Assembly (NCBI GenBank): GCA_036562635.1
Contig: DATCJU010000024.1
Location: 1-64,000 of the forward strand
DNA length: 64,000 nucleotides
Source: DATCJU01 sp036562635
GTDB taxonomy: Bacteria > Actinomycetota > Actinomycetes > Mycobacteriales > Pseudonocardiaceae
Reading direction: 5' to 3'
In this document: positions 52,074 to 61,366 of the stretch, one piece after another
Numbering within the stretch: the stretch's first letter is position 1
How the letters are laid out: each line of letters begins with the position of its first letter
Notes under the pieces: generated by a model
Seen by the model: only the letters and a program-made list of their open reading frames with translations
Database searches by the model: none
What the model was told of the DNA's origin: nothing
Program-made: the position numbers and the translations under genes

Positions 52074-52086
52074 AACATGGGATGTT
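52074..52086. promoter_or_regulatory. Inverted repeat in the regulator/transporter intergene
   Basis: AACAT-GGG-ATGTT is a perfect 5-bp inverted repeat midway in the 47-base gap between the divergent MFS and GntR-type genes. FadR-subfamily sites are short palindromes, so this is a candidate operator. Confidence 0.4.
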
Positions 52087-52105
52087 CGGATGAAAGGATG
52101 AGAAG

Positions 52106-52798
52106 GTGCCGTTGGCCACAACTCGACGAACCGGCCTCGTCGAGCAGGTGATCGAGCAGATACGGGCCCTGGTGACCAGCGGCGAATGGCCAGTGGGGCA
52201 GCGGATCCCACCCGAGCCGGAACTGGTGGCCGCCCTCGGGGTCGGGCGCAACACCGTGCGGGAGGCGGTGCGTGCGCTCGCCCACGCTGGGCTGCTGGAG
52301 GTCCGCCAGGGCGACGGCACGTTCGTGCGCGCCACCAGCGAACTGTCCGGGGCGGTGCGCCGACTGTGCGGGACGGAGCTGCGCGACGTGCTGGAGGTCC
52401 GCCGGTCCCTGGAGGTGGAGGGCACCCGGCTGGCCGCCCTGCGCCGCACCGAGGAGGACCTGCGGAGGCTGGAACAGGTCCTGGCGGAACGCGATGCCGC
52501 ACTGGCGGCCGGGGACATGCCACGCGTCGTGGAGGCCGACGCCACGTTCCACCTGCTGCTGGTCGAGTGCTCACGCAACACGGTGCTGATCGAGATCTAC
52601 CGCGGTCTCGGCGAGGCGATCCGGGCCAGCGTGGCCACCGGCATCGGCGACGAGACCGTGGCCCCCCGTGAGCACATCTCGCACACCGCCCTGCTGCAGG
52701 CGGTACGGGACCAGGACCCGGAACGGGCGGCGGCCGAGGCCGGCAGCTTCCTGGAGGAGATGCTGCAGCGCCTGGACACCCCGCCGGGGCGGGCCTGA
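52106..52798 (+). CDS. GntR/FadR-type transcriptional regulator
   Basis: 230 residues. The winged helix has the GntR signature QIRALVTSGEWPVGQRIPPEPELVAALGVGRNTVREAVRALAHAGLLEVRQGDGTFVRA. The C-terminal FCD ligand domain (EVRRSLEVEGTRLAALRR, ADATFHLLLVECSRN, EHISHTALLQAVRDQD) has the His/Asp set that often binds a metal or organic acid. It probably regulates the divergent CynX-like transporter. The ATG at 52106 is preceded by GAGAAGG. Confidence 0.93.
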   Translation: MPLATTRRTGLVEQVIEQIRALVTSGEWPVGQRIPPEPELVAALGVGRNTVREAVRALAHAGLLEVRQGDGTFVRATSELSGAVRRLCGTELRDVLEVRRSLEVEGTRLAALRRTEEDLRRLEQVLAERDAALAAGDMPRVVEADATFHLLLVECSRNTVLIEIYRGLGEAIRASVATGIGDETVAPREHISHTALLQAVRDQDPERAAAEAGSFLEEMLQRLDTPPGRA

Positions 52799-52805
52799 CC
52801 CCGCG

Positions 52806-54341
52806 CTACACCGGGGCCGGCGCCCCCGGCGGAACAGAGGGCAGTCCGCTCGGGGCGCCGTGCTCCACCAGGCGCAACACGGCAGCGGTGTCCAGATGCT
52901 GCTCGACCAGATCACCGAGCAGGTCCAGCTGGGCGGCACGCACCGCGGCGAACGAGACGTCGGAGGCGGGACGGAACCCGTCCCGCCCGGCGGTGCGCGC
53001 CGCCCAGGCCAGGAACTCCCGCCGGAACGCGTCGTTCTCGAACAGGCCGTGCCAGTGGGTGCCCAGCACGGCCCCGGACATCCCACCCTCCGGCGCACCG
53101 TCCTCCAGCAGCACCAGCGGCGCCAGCTCCGGCCCCCGTCGGCTCACCCGGCCGTGATGGATCTCGTAACCGGTCACCGACCTCCCGAACGCCGTGCCCC
53201 GGGGCCGGGCCAACGTCTTGTCCGCGCAGAAGGTGACCTCCATGTCGAGCAGTCCCAACCCGTCCACCACACCGGTACGGGACTCCACGGGGTCGACGAT
53301 CCGCCGGGCGAGCATCTGGAAACCCCCGCAGATCCCCACCAGGGGCAGGCCGGCCAGGACGTGCCGACGCACCGCCTCGGCCAGTCCGGTGCGGTGCAAC
53401 CACTCCAGGTCGGCCACGGTGGCCTTGGAACCGGGCAACACCACCAGATCGGCGTCGGCCAGGCGCGAGGGCTCGGTGACGAACCGCACCGCCACCCCGG
53501 GCTCGGCGGCCAGGGCCTCCACGTCGGTGGAGTTGGAGATACGTGGCAACCGCACCACGGCCACCCGGAGCCACTGGGTCCCGACCGGTGGTGCCGGGCG
53601 GCCCACAACACCGTCGGCCACCACGGACAGCGAGTCCTCGGCATCCAGCCACAACTCCTCGCACCAGGGAAGCACCCCGTAGACCGGGCGGGAGGTCAGC
53701 GCGTGCAGCTGGCGCAACCCCGGTTCGAGCAGGGCCGGGTCCCCCCGGAACTTGTTGATCACGAACCCGGCCACGAGGGCCTGGTCGGCGGGGTCGAGCA
53801 GGGCCAACGTGCCGAACAGGTGGGCGAACACCCCGCCGCGGTCGATGTCCCCCACCACCAGCACCGGTAGGTTCGCGGCCCGGGCCAGGCCCATGTTCGC
53901 GATGTCCCCGGCCCGCAGGTTGATCTCGGTGGGCGATCCCGCGCCCTCGCAGATCACCACCTCGAACTCCTCGCGCAGCGCACGCAGCACGTCCTGCACC
54001 ACCGCGGCGAGTTCACCCCTGTGCTCCCGGTAGGACGACGCGGTGGCCTCACCCACCACCCGACCGAGCACCACCACCTGTGAGCTGCGGTCACCTCCCG
54101 GCTTGAGCAGTACCGGGTTGAACCGGACGCTCGGCTCCAGCCCGGCCGCTGCGGCCTGCAACGCCTGGGCACGGCCGATCTCGCCCCCGTCCGGGGTGAC
54201 CACGGAGTTGTTGGACATGTTCTGGGCCTTGAACGGCGCCACCCGCACCCCGCGCCGGGCCAACCAGCGGCACAGCCCGGCCACCAGCACGCTCTTGCCC
54301 GCGTCCGACGTCGTCCCGGCGACGAGCAGTGCTCCGCCCAC
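52806..54341 (-). CDS. cobQ: Cobyric acid synthase
   Basis: 511 residues from the GTG at 54341, which follows GGAGGGG. The N-terminal dethiobiotin-synthetase-like domain has the P-loop VAGTTSDAGKSVLVAGL and FKAQNMSNNSVVT. The C-terminal glutaminase has the nucleophile Cys in LVGICGGFQML (about 336) and the catalytic His in GTHWHGLFEN. It amidates cobyrinic acid a,c-diamide at four carboxyls using glutamine. It is separate from the cobM/cobJ genes 8 kb away, so the cobalamin genes are split here. Confidence 0.95.
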   Translation of the reverse strand: MGGALLVAGTTSDAGKSVLVAGLCRWLARRGVRVAPFKAQNMSNNSVVTPDGGEIGRAQALQAAAAGLEPSVRFNPVLLKPGGDRSSQVVVLGRVVGEATASSYREHRGELAAVVQDVLRALREEFEVVICEGAGSPTEINLRAGDIANMGLARAANLPVLVVGDIDRGGVFAHLFGTLALLDPADQALVAGFVINKFRGDPALLEPGLRQLHALTSRPVYGVLPWCEELWLDAEDSLSVVADGVVGRPAPPVGTQWLRVAVVRLPRISNSTDVEALAAEPGVAVRFVTEPSRLADADLVVLPGSKATVADLEWLHRTGLAEAVRRHVLAGLPLVGICGGFQMLARRIVDPVESRTGVVDGLGLLDMEVTFCADKTLARPRGTAFGRSVTGYEIHHGRVSRRGPELAPLVLLEDGAPEGGMSGAVLGTHWHGLFENDAFRREFLAWAARTAGRDGFRPASDVSFAAVRAAQLDLLGDLVEQHLDTAAVLRLVEHGAPSGLPSVPPGAPAPV

Positions 54342-54388
54342 CGTGGTCCCCTCCGCTTCCCTCACCTGCCGGCTGCCATCATCCGAAC

Positions 54389-55096
54389 ATGCCGTCCCGC
54401 CCGACCACGGTTCTGGTGCACAGCCCGTTCCTCGGCCCGACCAGCCTGCGTCCGCTGGCCGCGGCCCTGCTCCGGCGCGGATGGCCCGCCCTGGTCCCCG
54501 ACCTGCGGCCCGGACTGGTGGAACCACCGGTACACCAGCGCCTGGCCCGGGTGTTCGCCGAGATCGTGGGCACGACCGCCCCGCGGGGCGAGCTGGTGCT
54601 GGTGGGCCACAGCGGGGCGGGGCCCCTGCTGCCCGGCCTGGCCGCGGCGGTGGACCACGTGGTGCCCGCACTCGTGCTACTGGACGCGGGACTGCCCACC
54701 CCCGGCCGTCCCTGGTCCCAGGACGCGCCGCGGGAGTTGGTGGAGCAGTTGCGGGCGGCGGCCACGGACGGCCGGCTACCGCGGTGGAACCGCTGGTTCG
54801 AGGTCGATCCGCTGGCCGAGTTGATCGACGACGACGCGGTGCGCACCCGGGTCGCCGCGGAGCTGCCGGAGGTGCCGGCGGTCTTCCTGGAGGAGCCTCG
54901 CCCGGACGTGTCCTGGCCGGGCCGGGTCGGCTACCTGCTGCTCAGCACGAGCGCCTACGGTGCGACCGCCGCGGCGGCCCACCGGCGGGGCTGGCCGGTG
55001 CGACACGTGGCGAGCCACCACCTGGCACCCACCGCCGACCCGGAACCGGTCGCCGACGGACTGTTGGACCTGCTGGGCGAACTGCTGCCGGTCTGA
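54389..55096 (+). CDS. Alpha/beta hydrolase
   Basis: 235 residues. The nucleophile elbow is GHSGAG (about residue 75); TVLVHSPFLGPTSLRPL gives the oxyanion strand; the closing His is in RHVASHHLAP. The fold is complete, but the substrate is unknown. It is divergent from cobQ with 47 bases between. A long hairpin overlaps its stop codon. Confidence 0.85.
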   Translation: MPSRPTTVLVHSPFLGPTSLRPLAAALLRRGWPALVPDLRPGLVEPPVHQRLARVFAEIVGTTAPRGELVLVGHSGAGPLLPGLAAAVDHVVPALVLLDAGLPTPGRPWSQDAPRELVEQLRAAATDGRLPRWNRWFEVDPLAELIDDDAVRTRVAAELPEVPAVFLEEPRPDVSWPGRVGYLLLSTSAYGATAAAAHRRGWPVRHVASHHLAPTADPEPVADGLLDLLGELLPV

Positions 55097-55129
55097 AGCC
55101 GACCCCACCGGGTCGGCTTCAGACCGGCA
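55086..55129. terminator. 20-bp bidirectional hairpin that includes the hydrolase stop codon
   Basis: A perfect 20-bp stem with loop CACC. The left arm contains the TGA of the hydrolase gene (55094-55096) and the right arm ends 12 bases before the map stop, so it can terminate both convergent transcripts. Confidence 0.75.
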
Positions 55130-55141
55130 CCCCGACCCGGC

Positions 55142-55999
55142 TCAGGGCAGGGTGAGGATCTCCGCACCCTCCTCGGTCACCACGATGGTGTGCTCGAACT
55201 GGGCGGTGCGCTTCTTGTCCTTGGTGGTGACCGTCCAGCCGTCGTCCCAGATGTCGTACTCGATGGTGCCCAGGGTGATCATCGGCTCGATGGTGAAGGT
55301 CATCCCCGGTTCCAGCACCGTGTCCAGGCTCGGCTCGTCGTAGTGCAGCACCACCAGGCCGCTGTGGAAGGACCGGCCGATCCCGTGACCGGTGAAGTCG
55401 CGGACCACGCCGTAGCCGAAGCGACGGGCGTAGGACTCGATCACCCGCCCGATGACGTTGATCTGCCGGCCCGGTCGCACGGCCTTGATACCCCGGTACA
55501 TCGCCTCACGGGTGCGTTCGACCAGCAGCCGCGACTCCTCGTCCACGTCCCCGGCCAGGAAGGTGGCGTTGGTGTCGCCGTGCACCCCGCCGATGTAGGC
55601 GGTGACGTCGACGTTGACGATGTCCCCGTCCTCGATGACGGTCGAGTCGGGGATGCCGTGACAGATCACCTCGTTCAGCGAGGTGCAGCAGGACTTCGGG
55701 AAGCCCCGGTATCCCAGGGTGGACGGGTAGGCGCCGTGGTCGCAGAGGAACTCGTGCACCACCGCGTCGATCTCGTCCGTGGTCACACCCGGCCGGACCA
55801 TCTTCCCGGCCTCCTCCAGCGCCTGCGCCGCGATCTTCCCCGCGACGCGCATCGCCTCGATGATCTCGGGAGGCTGCACCCAGGGATCGGTGTTCCGGGC
55901 GGGCGCCGGCTTGTCGACGTACTCCGGCCGCTCGATGTGGGCAGGAACAGGACGGCGCGGCGAGAGCCGGCCAGGGGTCAACGGAGGTCGGACGGGCAT
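55142..55999 (-). CDS. map: Methionine aminopeptidase, type I
   Basis: 285 residues. A 40-residue N-terminal extension (Pro/Arg-rich) precedes the pita-bread fold, as in mycobacterial MapB (Rv2861c). The metal ligands appear in VNVDVTAYIGGVHGDTNATF (two Asp), DFTGHGIGRSFH (His), TIEPMI (Glu) and QFEHTIVVTEEG (Glu). It removes the initiator methionine. It is convergent with the hydrolase and is followed on the same strand by the penicillin-binding gene upstream. Confidence 0.95.
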   Translation of the reverse strand: MPVRPPLTPGRLSPRRPVPAHIERPEYVDKPAPARNTDPWVQPPEIIEAMRVAGKIAAQALEEAGKMVRPGVTTDEIDAVVHEFLCDHGAYPSTLGYRGFPKSCCTSLNEVICHGIPDSTVIEDGDIVNVDVTAYIGGVHGDTNATFLAGDVDEESRLLVERTREAMYRGIKAVRPGRQINVIGRVIESYARRFGYGVVRDFTGHGIGRSFHSGLVVLHYDEPSLDTVLEPGMTFTIEPMITLGTIEYDIWDDGWTVTTKDKKRTAQFEHTIVVTEEGAEILTLP

Positions 56000-56064
56000 A
56001 CCTTCACCTTACGGTCTGCCGTCCGTCGTCTCGGACCACCTGGCGCTGGACGTGACGCGCGCGA

Positions 56065-57912
56065 TCATCCGACGGCGGCCAGGAAACGTGCGGCGACCTC
56101 CACGGCGGGAGCGGACGTCCCGGCGTCGACGACCAGCACCGCGAACGCCAGGTCCCCGCGGTAGCCGACGAACCATCCGTGCGACCGGCTGCCGTCGCCG
56201 AACTGGGCGGTCCCGGTCTTGCCGTACACCTCGCCCAGCTCGGCCAGTCGGGTCGCCGTTCCCGCGGTGACGACCTCCCGCATCATGGTGCGCACCCCGT
56301 CCAGCACCGATGCCGGCAGCGGACGCGGCACCGCGTCCACCTGGGTCCGCTCCCCCCGCACCAGAACCGGGGTCGGCATCTCCCCTCGGGCGACGGTGGC
56401 CGCCACCAACGCCATGCCGAAGGGACTGGCCAGCACCTTCCCCTGGCCGAAACCGTCCTCGGCCCGTTCCACCACGTCCTCGGCCGGAGGCACCGAACCG
56501 GTGACGGTGGTGACACCGGGCACCACGAAGTCGACCCCGAGTCCCAGCTGCCGGGCGGTCTCGGTGAGCGAGTTCGCGGGCAACCGGGTGGCCAGCTCGG
56601 CGAACGTGGTGTTGCAGGAGCGGGCGAACGCGGTGCTCAACGGCACGGTGCCCAGGTCGAAGCGGTTGTCGTTGGGGATCAGCCTGCCCTGGATGATCCA
56701 GGTACCCGGGCACCCCACCGGGGTGTCCACCGACACCAGGTCCTCCTGCAGTGCCGCCGCGGCCGTGACGATCTTGAAGGTCGAGCCCGGGGGGTAGCGG
56801 CCGATGAGCGAGATCGGGCCGGCGGCGTCCGCGGGGCCGTTCTGCGCCACGGCGAGGATGTCCCCCGTCGACGGCTGGATGGCCACCAGCACCGCCTGCT
56901 GCGACACCGGTTCCACGGCGTCCTCGGCCACGGCCTGCACCTGTCGGCTCAGGGCGGCGTTCACCGCCGGCGCCGGCTGGGCCGGCACCTCGTGCAGGGT
57001 CTGGGTCTCCCCACCGGCCGCGTCCACCGCGACCACCCGCCAGCCGGCGCTCCCGGCAAGCCGGTCCTCCAGGGCCTGCCGCAGGGCGGGCAACACCTGG
57101 GCCCCCAGGCCCCGGTCCACGGCCAACAGTCGGGTCTGCGTGGTGAAACGCACGCCGGGCAGGTCGTAGATCTGCGGCTTGACCCGCTGATAGTCCGACT
57201 CGCGCAGCACGGCCACCACGTAGGCCTGCCCCTCGGGGGTCCTGTTCGCGCCCTCCAGGATGGAGGTGGCGGTGATGGACCCGTCGAACTGGTTCAACGC
57301 CCCGGCCAGCGCGGCGGCCACCGTCGCCACGTCACCGGCCTTCCCGCGGTCCAACAGGACCGAGATCACCTGCTGCGGCGTGAGCAGCGGCACCCCCTCC
57401 CGGTCCAGCAGGGGCGCCGGCTCGGGCTGCTGCTCACGCACCACCATCGTCTGCTGGGCGGACAACCGTGGATGCAGCACCTTGGGGGACCAGTGCACGG
57501 TCCACCGGTCGGCGCTGCGCCGCAGCTCCACGGTGGTGTCGTAGCTCCACCGACGTTCCCGCCCCAACTCCCAGGCCAGCCCGACGGTGGCCTCCGCCGT
57601 GGCCGCCCCGGAGGCGGCCCGCACCTGCTTGATCTCGCTCCGCAACGCCTCCGGCTTCAGCGATCGCCGCACGGCGTCCAGCGTGGACTGGGCGGCCTGC
57701 GGGTTGTCGGTCACCTGCGCGGCGCCGGCCGTGTCCCCGGCGCCCAGGCCGTCCAGGAAGGTGCGGAGGGCGTCCTCCGGCCGTGGTTCCGAACCGAACA
57801 GGCCACATCCGGCGAGCGGAGCCGCCAGCACCAGGGCCAGCAGCAGGGGGAGCACCCGCGGACGCGGGGAGGGCGGGAACGCAGGCGCGGGACGAGGCCG
57901 AACCGGGTTCAC
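56065..57912 (-). CDS. Penicillin-binding lipoprotein (transpeptidase)
   Basis: 615 residues from the GTG at 57912. A lipoprotein signal (LALVLAAPLAGCG, Cys about 35) leads an NTF2-like MecA_N domain (DALRTFLDGLGAGDTAGAAQV), a dimerisation domain, then the transpeptidase: SxxK in PPGSTFKIVTAAAAL (Ser about 376), SxN in ARSCNTTFAEL (about 431) and KTG in VYGKTGTAQFG (about 564). It cross-links peptidoglycan outside the membrane. The same gene sits near mapB and gcpE in M. tuberculosis (Rv2864c). Confidence 0.93.
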   Translation of the reverse strand: MNPVRPRPAPAFPPSPRPRVLPLLLALVLAAPLAGCGLFGSEPRPEDALRTFLDGLGAGDTAGAAQVTDNPQAAQSTLDAVRRSLKPEALRSEIKQVRAASGAATAEATVGLAWELGRERRWSYDTTVELRRSADRWTVHWSPKVLHPRLSAQQTMVVREQQPEPAPLLDREGVPLLTPQQVISVLLDRGKAGDVATVAAALAGALNQFDGSITATSILEGANRTPEGQAYVVAVLRESDYQRVKPQIYDLPGVRFTTQTRLLAVDRGLGAQVLPALRQALEDRLAGSAGWRVVAVDAAGGETQTLHEVPAQPAPAVNAALSRQVQAVAEDAVEPVSQQAVLVAIQPSTGDILAVAQNGPADAAGPISLIGRYPPGSTFKIVTAAAALQEDLVSVDTPVGCPGTWIIQGRLIPNDNRFDLGTVPLSTAFARSCNTTFAELATRLPANSLTETARQLGLGVDFVVPGVTTVTGSVPPAEDVVERAEDGFGQGKVLASPFGMALVAATVARGEMPTPVLVRGERTQVDAVPRPLPASVLDGVRTMMREVVTAGTATRLAELGEVYGKTGTAQFGDGSRSHGWFVGYRGDLAFAVLVVDAGTSAPAVEVAARFLAAVG

Positions 57913-58005
57913 GGGCACGCCAGGCAGTATGCCGGTGGGAACGGCACACGAACAGCGCAACATCGTCGCCCGGCAGTGTCCGGCCGTACCCGGAACACCG
58001 GCACG

Positions 58006-58845
58006 TCAGAACAGGACGGTGGCGTACTGTCCCACCTGTCGGAACCCGACCCGCTGGTAGGCGGCCCGTGCGGGTGCGTTGTAGCTGTTGACGTACAGGC
58101 TCGCCACCCGGCCCAGCCCGCGCACCAGGCGATCGGCGACCGCGGCCGTCCCGGCGGTGCCCAGCCCGTGCCCGCGACGGTCGGGGTGCACCCACACCCC
58201 CTGGATCTGCCCGACGGTCCGGGAGAGCGCCCCGATCTCGGCCTTGAACACCACCTCGCCGCCCTCGAACCGGGCGAACGCGCGGCCGGCGGCGATCAGT
58301 TCGGCGACCCTGGCCCGGTAACTGGCACCACCGTCACCCAGCCGCGGGTCGACCCCGACCTCCTCGGTGAACATGGCGATCGCCGCCGGCAGATAGCGCT
58401 CCAGCTCCTCGGGCCGCACCGGACGGACCAGAGGGTCGGGCTCCACCAGGGGAGCCCGGTTCATCGCCATGAGCGGCTGGTCCGCCCGCACGTCACGTGC
58501 CGGTCCCCACGCGCCCTCCAGCTCCCGCCACAGCTCCAGCACCAGCTCGGCCGGGCCGACCAGGGAGGAACAGACCCGGCCGCGACGCAGCGCGCGATCG
58601 GCGAAGGCACGCAGGGCCGACCGGCTGCCGCGCAACGGCACCAGGTTCGCCCCGGAGAAGCACAGGCCCTCCAAACGACGGAGGCCGAAGCCCCACATCT
58701 CCCCACCGAGCCGCCACGGGTCCAGACCGACGACCTCGACACGGGCCGCCACCATGCAGGAGGCCACCGGGTCGGCGTCCAACACGACCCGCACCTGGTG
58801 GAAGTCCCGGTCGTCGAGTGTCCGGGCACCGGCGAGTTTGAGCAC
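58006..58845 (-). CDS. DUF4081-GNAT acetyltransferase
   Basis: 279 residues from the GTG at 58845. An N-terminal DUF4081 domain (about 1-120; SCMVAARVEVVGLDPWRLGGEMWGF) is joined to a C-terminal GNAT domain with IQGVWVHPDRRGHGLGTAGTAAVADRL as the acetyl-CoA loop and YVNSYNAPARAAYQRVGF as the last strand. It matches Rv2867c, found next to gcpE in M. tuberculosis. The substrate is unknown. It is preceded by ispG on the same strand with about 100 bases between. Confidence 0.9.
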   Translation of the reverse strand: MLKLAGARTLDDRDFHQVRVVLDADPVASCMVAARVEVVGLDPWRLGGEMWGFGLRRLEGLCFSGANLVPLRGSRSALRAFADRALRRGRVCSSLVGPAELVLELWRELEGAWGPARDVRADQPLMAMNRAPLVEPDPLVRPVRPEELERYLPAAIAMFTEEVGVDPRLGDGGASYRARVAELIAAGRAFARFEGGEVVFKAEIGALSRTVGQIQGVWVHPDRRGHGLGTAGTAAVADRLVRGLGRVASLYVNSYNAPARAAYQRVGFRQVGQYATVLF

Positions 58846-58946
58846 CCCCCAAGGGTGCCAGACAGCCGGGCGATTGTGTGTACAGGACGTACACCTGGCG
58901 TCACAGATCGCCCGGTGAGCGCAGCGACCGACGTCCGAGGGTCGGA

Positions 58947-60110
58947 TCAGCCGGAGACGGTCACCACCGGCCGGCCCATGCCCTCGGGGATGCCCAGGCC
59001 CTGCATCTCCTCGGCCAGGCGCATGGCCTCCTCGATCAGCGTCTCCACGATCTTGTGCTCGGGCACGGTCTTGATGACCTTGCCCTTGACGAAGATCTGG
59101 CCCTTGCCGTTGCCGGACGCCACCCCGAGGTCGGCCTCGCGGGCCTCGCCGGGCCCGTTCACCACGCAGCCCATCACGGCCACCCGCAGCGGCACCTCCA
59201 GACCGTCCAGCCCCGCGGTGACCTCGTCGGCGAGCTTGTACACGTCGACCTGGGCCCGACCACAGGACGGGCAGGAGACGATCTCCAGCTTGCGCGGACG
59301 GAGGTTGAGGGACTGGAGGATCTGGATGCCGACCTTGACCTCCTCCACCGGAGGAGCGGACAGCGAGACACGGATGGTGTCGCCGATCCCCTTGGACAGC
59401 AGCGCACCGAACGCCACCGCGGACTTGATCGTGCCCTGGAAGGCCGGTCCCGCCTCGGTGACGCCGAGGTGCAGCGGGTAGTCGCACTGCTCGGCGAGCA
59501 TCTCGTAGGCCCGCACCATGACCACGGGGTCGTGGTGCTTGACCGAGATCTTGATGTCGTGGAAGTCGTGCTCGGCGAACAGGCTCGCCTCCCACAACGC
59601 CGACTCGACCAGCGCCTCGGGGGTGGGCTTGCCGTACTTGGCCAGGATCCGCGGGTCCAGCGAACCGGCGTTGACCCCGATCCGGATCGGGGTGCCGTGG
59701 TCACGGGCCGCCTGCGCGATCTCCTTGACCTTGTCGTCGAACTTCTTGATGTTGCCCGGGTTCACCCGCACCGCGGCGCAGCCGGCCTCGATCGCGGCGA
59801 ACACGTACTTGGGCTGGAAGTGGATGTCCGCGATCACCGGGATCTGCGACTTGCGGGCGATCGCGGGCAGGGCGTCCGCATCGTCCTGGCTGGGGCAGGC
59901 CACCCGGACGATGTCACACCCCGCCGCGGTGAGCTGGGCGATCTGTTGCAGGGTGGCGTTGACGTCCGCGGTGACCGTCGTGGTCATCGACTGCACCGAC
60001 ACGGGGTGGTCGCTGCCCACACCCACCGAGCCGACCATCAGCTGACGGGTCTTGCGCCGTGCGGCCAGCACCGGCGGCGGGGTGGTGGGCATGCCCAGGT
60101 CGACGCTCAT
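58947..60110 (-). CDS. ispG: 4-hydroxy-3-methylbut-2-enyl diphosphate synthase (GcpE)
   Basis: 387 residues. The TIM-barrel part has SVQSMTTTVTADVNATLQQI and IADIHFQPKYVFAAIEAG; the C-terminal ferredoxin-like part has the 4Fe-4S Cys in VSCPSCGRAQVD (about 280) and MGCVVNGPGEAREADLG (about 311). It converts MEcPP to HMBPP in the MEP isoprenoid pathway. It is 38 bases downstream of rip1, whose upstream neighbour is dxr, so two MEP enzymes flank the protease. The order matches Rv2868c-Rv2870c. Confidence 0.97.
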   Translation of the reverse strand: MSVDLGMPTTPPPVLAARRKTRQLMVGSVGVGSDHPVSVQSMTTTVTADVNATLQQIAQLTAAGCDIVRVACPSQDDADALPAIARKSQIPVIADIHFQPKYVFAAIEAGCAAVRVNPGNIKKFDDKVKEIAQAARDHGTPIRIGVNAGSLDPRILAKYGKPTPEALVESALWEASLFAEHDFHDIKISVKHHDPVVMVRAYEMLAEQCDYPLHLGVTEAGPAFQGTIKSAVAFGALLSKGIGDTIRVSLSAPPVEEVKVGIQILQSLNLRPRKLEIVSCPSCGRAQVDVYKLADEVTAGLDGLEVPLRVAVMGCVVNGPGEAREADLGVASGNGKGQIFVKGKVIKTVPEHKIVETLIEEAMRLAEEMQGLGIPEGMGRPVVTVSG

Positions 60111-60148
60111 CGGGTCCTCTCCACTACAGGTGGGTGCCAAGCACCAGG

Positions 60149-61366
60149 CTACGGGCCGAGCCTGATGGGGTTGACGATGTCGGCGGTCACCGTGAGCAGC
60201 ATCATCGCTCCGCCCAGGAGGATGAACACGTAGGTGACCGGCAGCAACTTGGTGTAGTCGACGGGTCCGCCGGCGGGCAGGCCGCGCAGGCGACGAATCC
60301 AGTCGCGGACCTTCTCGTACACCGCGACCGCGATGTGTCCGCCGTCCAACGGCAGCAGCGGCAGCAGGTTGAAGACACCGACGAAGAAGTTCAGCCCGGC
60401 CAGCAGGAGGAAGAACACCTCCCACAGGCCCCGCTCGGCGGCGTCTCCGCCCACGATGCTGGCACCGACCACGCTCACCGGTCGTTCCGGGTCGTCCTCG
60501 CCGAGGATGGCCCGCCACACCGCGGGCACCTTCTCCGGCAGCCGCTTGATGCCCTCCCAGGCGTTGGCGAACATCAGCCCGGTCTGGTGGAGGGTGGCCG
60601 GAACCGCCTCCAGCACGCCGTACTGCAGCGTCGTGGCCCGGGCCAGGCCGACCGCGCCGACCGTCTCCAGCGGCCGGTCCTCGCCCGGCTCGGCGTCCAG
60701 CGGCACGCGCTGCACCAGAGCGATGTCCACCGTCACGGTCTGCTCGACGCCGTCCCGCAGGATGCGGAACTCGGTGGGGCCACTGGCCTCCCGGGTCACC
60801 CGCACCACGTCGGCGAACGTCGGGGTCTCGGTGCCCCCGACGGCCAGGATCTGGTCGCCGGGCTGCAGACCGGCCTGCTTGGCCGGGGCCGGGTCATCGG
60901 GGCCGCACGGGGACAGCTCGAGGGTCTTCGGGTCCTGGGTGGCCGCCACACAGGAGCTGATCTCCCCCACCACCGGCTTGTTGTCGCTGTTGGGCAGCCC
61001 CAGGCTGACCGCCATCACGTAGAGCACGATCACACCGAGGATGAAGTGGGTGATCGAGCCTGCGGACAGCACCACGACCCGCTTCCACACCTTCTGCCGC
61101 CAGAAGGCGCGGGGCTCCTCGTCCGGGGTGACCTCGTCCAACGCGGTCATCCCGGCGATCTCGACGAACCCACCGGCCGGGATCGCCTTCAGGCCGTACT
61201 CGGTCTCACCGCGCCGGAACGACCAGATGCGCGGGCCGAAGCCGATGAAGTAGCGCCGTGCCTTCATGCCGAAGGCCTTGGCGGTCAGCAGGTGCCCGAA
61301 CTCGTGCAGCGCGATGGACACCCCGATGCCCAACGCGAAGAGCAGGACCCCCAGCACGAACGTCAC
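60149..61366 (-). CDS. rip1: Site-2 membrane metalloprotease (Rip1/RseP)
   Basis: 405 residues from the GTG at 61366, which overlaps the dxr stop (GTGA). The zinc site HEFGH is at residues 21-25 in the first membrane helix, the second ligand Asp is in LLPLLPLDGGH (about 340), and a PDZ domain lies between (QAGLQPGDQILAVGGTETPTFADVVRV). About four membrane segments. Rip1 cleaves anti-sigma factors and regulates envelope composition and stress responses in mycobacteria. Translational coupling to dxr is likely. Confidence 0.95.
   Translation of the reverse strand: MTFVLGVLLFALGIGVSIALHEFGHLLTAKAFGMKARRYFIGFGPRIWSFRRGETEYGLKAIPAGGFVEIAGMTALDEVTPDEEPRAFWRQKVWKRVVVLSAGSITHFILGVIVLYVMAVSLGLPNSDNKPVVGEISSCVAATQDPKTLELSPCGPDDPAPAKQAGLQPGDQILAVGGTETPTFADVVRVTREASGPTEFRILRDGVEQTVTVDIALVQRVPLDAEPGEDRPLETVGAVGLARATTLQYGVLEAVPATLHQTGLMFANAWEGIKRLPEKVPAVWRAILGEDDPERPVSVVGASIVGGDAAERGLWEVFFLLLAGLNFFVGVFNLLPLLPLDGGHIAVAVYEKVRDWIRRLRGLPAGGPVDYTKLLPVTYVFILLGGAMMLLTVTADIVNPIRLGP

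Noticed and set aside
56179..59481. A 1100-codon open frame on the + strand
   Set aside because: Antisense to the penicillin-binding, GNAT and ispG genes, all of which have clear families. Shadow of high GC at third positions.
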